Below are positions 4,151 to 6,763 of a DNA stretch of 6,763 nucleotides, piece by piece. Source of the DNA: a bacterium HR36. Lineage in GTDB: Bacteria > Planctomycetota > Planctomycetia > Gemmatales > HRBIN36. The stretch's first letter is position 1. Each line of letters starts with the position of its first letter. The notes under the pieces are model-generated. The model worked only from the letters and a program-made list of their open reading frames with translations. It had not been told where the DNA came from and did not search any database. The stretch covers positions 1-6,763 of the forward strand of contig BEIM01000195.1 in NCBI GenBank assembly GCA_002898995.1, given 5' to 3'. A program made the translations under genes and the position numbers.

Positions 4151-6763
4151 ATGTCTCCTCCTCGTCTCCACCCCAAGCTGTCCAGCAACCAACTTGCTGG
4201 TAGGGCGCATTGGCTGAAACGCCTTCGGGCCGTCGAAAGCGCGGTGTTGCTCGTGGATGCGAAGCTGTTGCGGCGGATTGCCCGCGTTTCCCAGGAGGTG
4301 TCAGCGTTGGCCTGGCGCGTTCCCCATGAAGAAGCGTGTGTTCTCGATCAGGACCGATTGCTTGACTTGGCCACCGAAGAAGAGTTAGGGGTGGGGCGGG
4401 CGGCCGAGTTGCCTACGCAGGTGCTTTTGATCGCTTGGCCGGATCACGCCGCCGACGATGGTCACATCCAGGTCGTTTTGAGCCGACGATTGGTGCATGG
4501 TTGGACGCACTACCACTGGCGACAGGTGCCCGCCCATCAACAAGCGCACTGGGTACTGACACGCATCGAACAGTTGGGCGCAGCAGAATGGGAGGAAATC
4601 CGTGCAGTGGCCGAACAAGACCATTGGTTGCCGCGCCATCAGGATACTCCATCTGCCGTCTATCAGGAGTTCGCTGCTCGCTGGTTGGAGTTGAGCTTGA
4701 TATGTCCTTACCTGCTGCCCGTGTGGTTTCCTGGGCTGGCACGGGAGGCCGAACGGATCGAAAGGGTATTATCGCAGGACCTGGACATCGCCGAGCTACG
4801 ACGACGGTTGCAGCAGGCGCAGCTACTCCATACCGAACCTACGGCAGGCGAAGCCCAGGGAAACCTGGCTGCCCCGCTTCAGAACGTTGCCGCTGCCGTT
4901 AGCATGACGACCGAAGCGCCCGTCTTGGAGCCGTCTTCGCCCGCCGATGACCCGCAGGCTTGGCCAGACCTGCCGCCCGAAGTGGTCCCAGAGTTAGCTT
5001 CGCTTCGCGATAGTGATGAGTGGCAGGCAATCGAAGCGACAGCGCTCCGCGGCAATGTGGTACGGGCGGCTCGATGGTCTTGGCGCCGCGCCAACCAATG
5101 CAACGGGCCTCTGCGGGAGTGGTGGCAATGGCAAGCAAGGCAGTTTGCAGGGGAGCTGGCGCAGCGCTTGGCCCATCTTTTTCCACCGACCGAGGCAACT
5201 CACGAAGCCGAGTTGGCGGAATCAGACAGCTGGCTGGCTGCGCTGTGGCCGCTCATCCCGGCAGCCGCCCACCAAGGCTTCTTTTCGCACGAAGCCCGTC
5301 TCCTTTACGACTTGCAGCGGGCCAGCGAGGATGCACGCCGCGGTGTGTACGTAGTGGATGTGGCGGGCTGGTTGCGAACGCTGGGCACGTTGGCGTGGCG
5401 GCGGGAACAACCTTTGCTCCAACAATTCCTGGTGCTGCGGCGTTTGCGCCTAGCTCACGGCCGGCTACCCTTTTGCAGGCTCGATGACAACGCGCGCAAC
5501 CGACTGGCGATGATGTTGGCGCAGGCTATTCATGCCCAGGAGGCGCTCCTACGCGAACGGGTGGTGCCGATCCTGCGGCGTGTGCTGGAGGAGGCGAGTT
5601 TGCGGCCCGAGCAGTTCGCCGCAACAATCGAGCAAGAACGGCTCGTGCAGGAATTAGCTGATCGGATCGTCGAGACCGGGCACCTGAACCTCGGGCAACT
5701 CCGTGATGCCATCTCCCGCAACCAGCTGAAACTCTCGGATCTGCGTGGTCTCCGCGAATGGTGGTGGGGCGATGCGTTATTGGCTAGTGATAAGCGTTTC
5801 GCCCTGGAATTAGACGGCGTCTATCGGCGGGGCGAGGTCTATTTGCGCTGGTTCCAGCGATTGAGTTCGTTGTTTTTCGGCACCTGGATCGGCCGATGCA
5901 TCAGCCTGTTTTTGATTTTGCCTTTCGGTGGTGCCTACATTCTCCTGGCGGGGCTCGACCACGTTCTGGTGCACCCAGTGGGTCACCTGCTTGGTGTGGA
6001 TTTTCACCTCACTGGGCGTTTCCAGATCTTGACCATGGGGCTCTTTCTGGCGGCGGTGATTAATTCTGTCGGATTTCGGCGGGCCGTGGTGCGCTACCTT
6101 CGCGGGGTGTTTGCAGGACTGCGTTTCGTATTGTGGGAATTGCCCCAACGCTTGCTCCATTGGCCTCCACTATGGCGTGTCTGGCGCTCCGCACCTATGC
6201 TAATCCTTCGGCGACACGTTGTGCTACCGATCCTGATCGCGGCGACCATTTACGAGTTTTGTAGTTGGAGCGGCTTGCGATTTCCTTGGTTGCATCTGCT
6301 GGTGGGGTTTTCGGCCCTGGCTACCCTGGGAGTGACCCTGACACGCGAAGGGCACATCCTCCTGGCCACTGTCACCGATTTCCTCGCGCGCACTTTCCGC
6401 TATCTCAGCCTGGAATGGATCACGATGGGCCTTAGTTGGATCGTCGCCCTGTTCCAGCGCTTGCTGCATTATGTCGAGCTCTTGCAATACCGTATAGATG
6501 AATGGTTGCGCTATCGGGGCGGCGAATCCCGTTGGCGGTTGCTCTGGAAAGCGCTGGCTACACTGTTGTGGGCCTGGATCGCCTACGTGCTCCGTTTTAC
6601 GGTGTACCTGCTCATTGAGCCGCAAATTAACCCGATCAAGCATTTCCCCGTCGCTACGGTGTCGCATAAGCTGCTTCTGGCCGCGGTGCCTTTTTTGAGC
6701 ACTCTGGCTCTGAATACCCTGGGTTGGAAGATACGCCTGCCAATCGTGCCAGAGCTGTCGCCC
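4151..6763 (+). CDS. Very large membrane protein of unknown function, N-terminal 871 codons
   Basis: The frame is open from ATG 4151, with an in-frame TAA at 4145-4147 just before it, to the window edge without a stop: 871 residues and incomplete at the C-terminus. The ribosome binding site is weak (GCGAG at 4140-4144). There is no signal peptide. Residues 1-225 look like a folded soluble region, including LGAAEWEEIRAV and QEFAARWLEL. Residues 227-280 are a Pro/Ala/Glu-rich linker. Residues 300-330 are rich in Trp (309, 311, 324, 325, 327). Residues 384-535 are mostly helical, with LRDAISRNQLKLSDL at 517-531, a WWW at 537-539 and GVYRRGEVYLRW at 556-567. About seven hydrophobic segments follow (near 573-600, 626-643, 688-706, 711-732, 756-775, 802-822, 841-858), with NPIKHFPVATVSHK at 827-840 before the last. 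I recall similar large hypothetical proteins in planctomycetes, unverified. No enzymatic motif is evident. It lies 80 bases after the ATPase gene and may share its transcript. Confidence 0.88.
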   Translation, partial: MSPPRLHPKLSSNQLAGRAHWLKRLRAVESAVLLVDAKLLRRIARVSQEVSALAWRVPHEEACVLDQDRLLDLATEEELGVGRAAELPTQVLLIAWPDHAADDGHIQVVLSRRLVHGWTHYHWRQVPAHQQAHWVLTRIEQLGAAEWEEIRAVAEQDHWLPRHQDTPSAVYQEFAARWLELSLICPYLLPVWFPGLAREAERIERVLSQDLDIAELRRRLQQAQLLHTEPTAGEAQGNLAAPLQNVAAAVSMTTEAPVLEPSSPADDPQAWPDLPPEVVPELASLRDSDEWQAIEATALRGNVVRAARWSWRRANQCNGPLREWWQWQARQFAGELAQRLAHLFPPTEATHEAELAESDSWLAALWPLIPAAAHQGFFSHEARLLYDLQRASEDARRGVYVVDVAGWLRTLGTLAWRREQPLLQQFLVLRRLRLAHGRLPFCRLDDNARNRLAMMLAQAIHAQEALLRERVVPILRRVLEEASLRPEQFAATIEQERLVQELADRIVETGHLNLGQLRDAISRNQLKLSDLRGLREWWWGDALLASDKRFALELDGVYRRGEVYLRWFQRLSSLFFGTWIGRCISLFLILPFGGAYILLAGLDHVLVHPVGHLLGVDFHLTGRFQILTMGLFLAAVINSVGFRRAVVRYLRGVFAGLRFVLWELPQRLLHWPPLWRVWRSAPMLILRRHVVLPILIAATIYEFCSWSGLRFPWLHLLVGFSALATLGVTLTREGHILLATVTDFLARTFRYLSLEWITMGLSWIVALFQRLLHYVELLQYRIDEWLRYRGGESRWRLLWKALATLLWAWIAYVLRFTVYLLIEPQINPIKHFPVATVSHKLLLAAVPFLSTLALNTLGWKIRLPIVPELSP
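4182..4200 (+). repeat. Perfect hairpin inside the start of the large membrane protein gene
   Basis: CCAGCAA (4182-4188) and TTGCTGG (4194-4200) form a perfect 7-bp stem with a 5-base loop, covering codons 11-17 of the gene that starts at 4151. It could affect early translation, or be chance. There is no T-run, so it is not a terminator. Confidence 0.35.

Noticed and set aside
3563..4210. Reverse-strand open frame of 215 residues
   Set aside because: It is opposite the ATPase signature, Walker B and H-loop. The composition is typical of an antisense shadow.
4435..5487. Several + and - strand open frames of 70-155 residues
   Set aside because: They are Arg/Gly/Ser/Ala-rich with no motifs, and all are covered by the single continuous frame that starts at 4151.
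5810..6667. Reverse-strand frames of 116 and 147 residues
   Set aside because: They lie opposite the membrane segments of the large protein. Their Gln/His/Arg/Pro-rich content is what the antisense of hydrophobic codons gives.

Overview
The window is a co-oriented stretch of bacterial chromosome with five genes, all on the + strand. In order they are: the 3' end of a type-2 isoleucyl-tRNA synthetase gene; a small putative exported protein; a two-gene ABC importer of the polar amino acid type; and the first 871 codons of a very large membrane protein of unknown function that runs off the right edge. The sequence is moderately GC-rich. The best guess for the organism is a planctomycete, possibly Gemmata- or Thermogemmata-like. 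This rests on the type-2 IleS, on the HEAT-like C-terminus of the small exported protein, and on motifs of the last protein that resemble large planctomycete hypothetical proteins I remember. No database comparison was possible, so the assignment is tentative.

Layout: 1-600 is the end of ileS, followed by a good hairpin terminator at 619-644. The 203-base gap 601-803 also holds an inverted repeat and a palindrome that could be a promoter/operator region. From 804 three genes look like one transcription unit. The 804-1589 gene has a strong AGGAGG ribosome binding site. The fused binding protein-permease at 1600-3198 starts 10 bases after it. The ATPase (3330-4070, or from a TTG at 3195 that overlaps the permease stop) follows. 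After an 80-base gap, 4151-6763 is open throughout.

Function: the 1600-3198 product joins an extracellular solute-binding domain to a HisM/GlnP-type permease in one chain. Paired with the separate ATPase, it makes a complete importer from two genes, probably for an amino acid. The small exported protein is positioned to be co-produced with it, but its role is unknown. The last gene encodes a soluble region of about 570 residues followed by about seven hydrophobic segments. It is the least explained part of the window and the best candidate for undescribed biology. I see no CRISPR array, mobile element, tRNA or rRNA.
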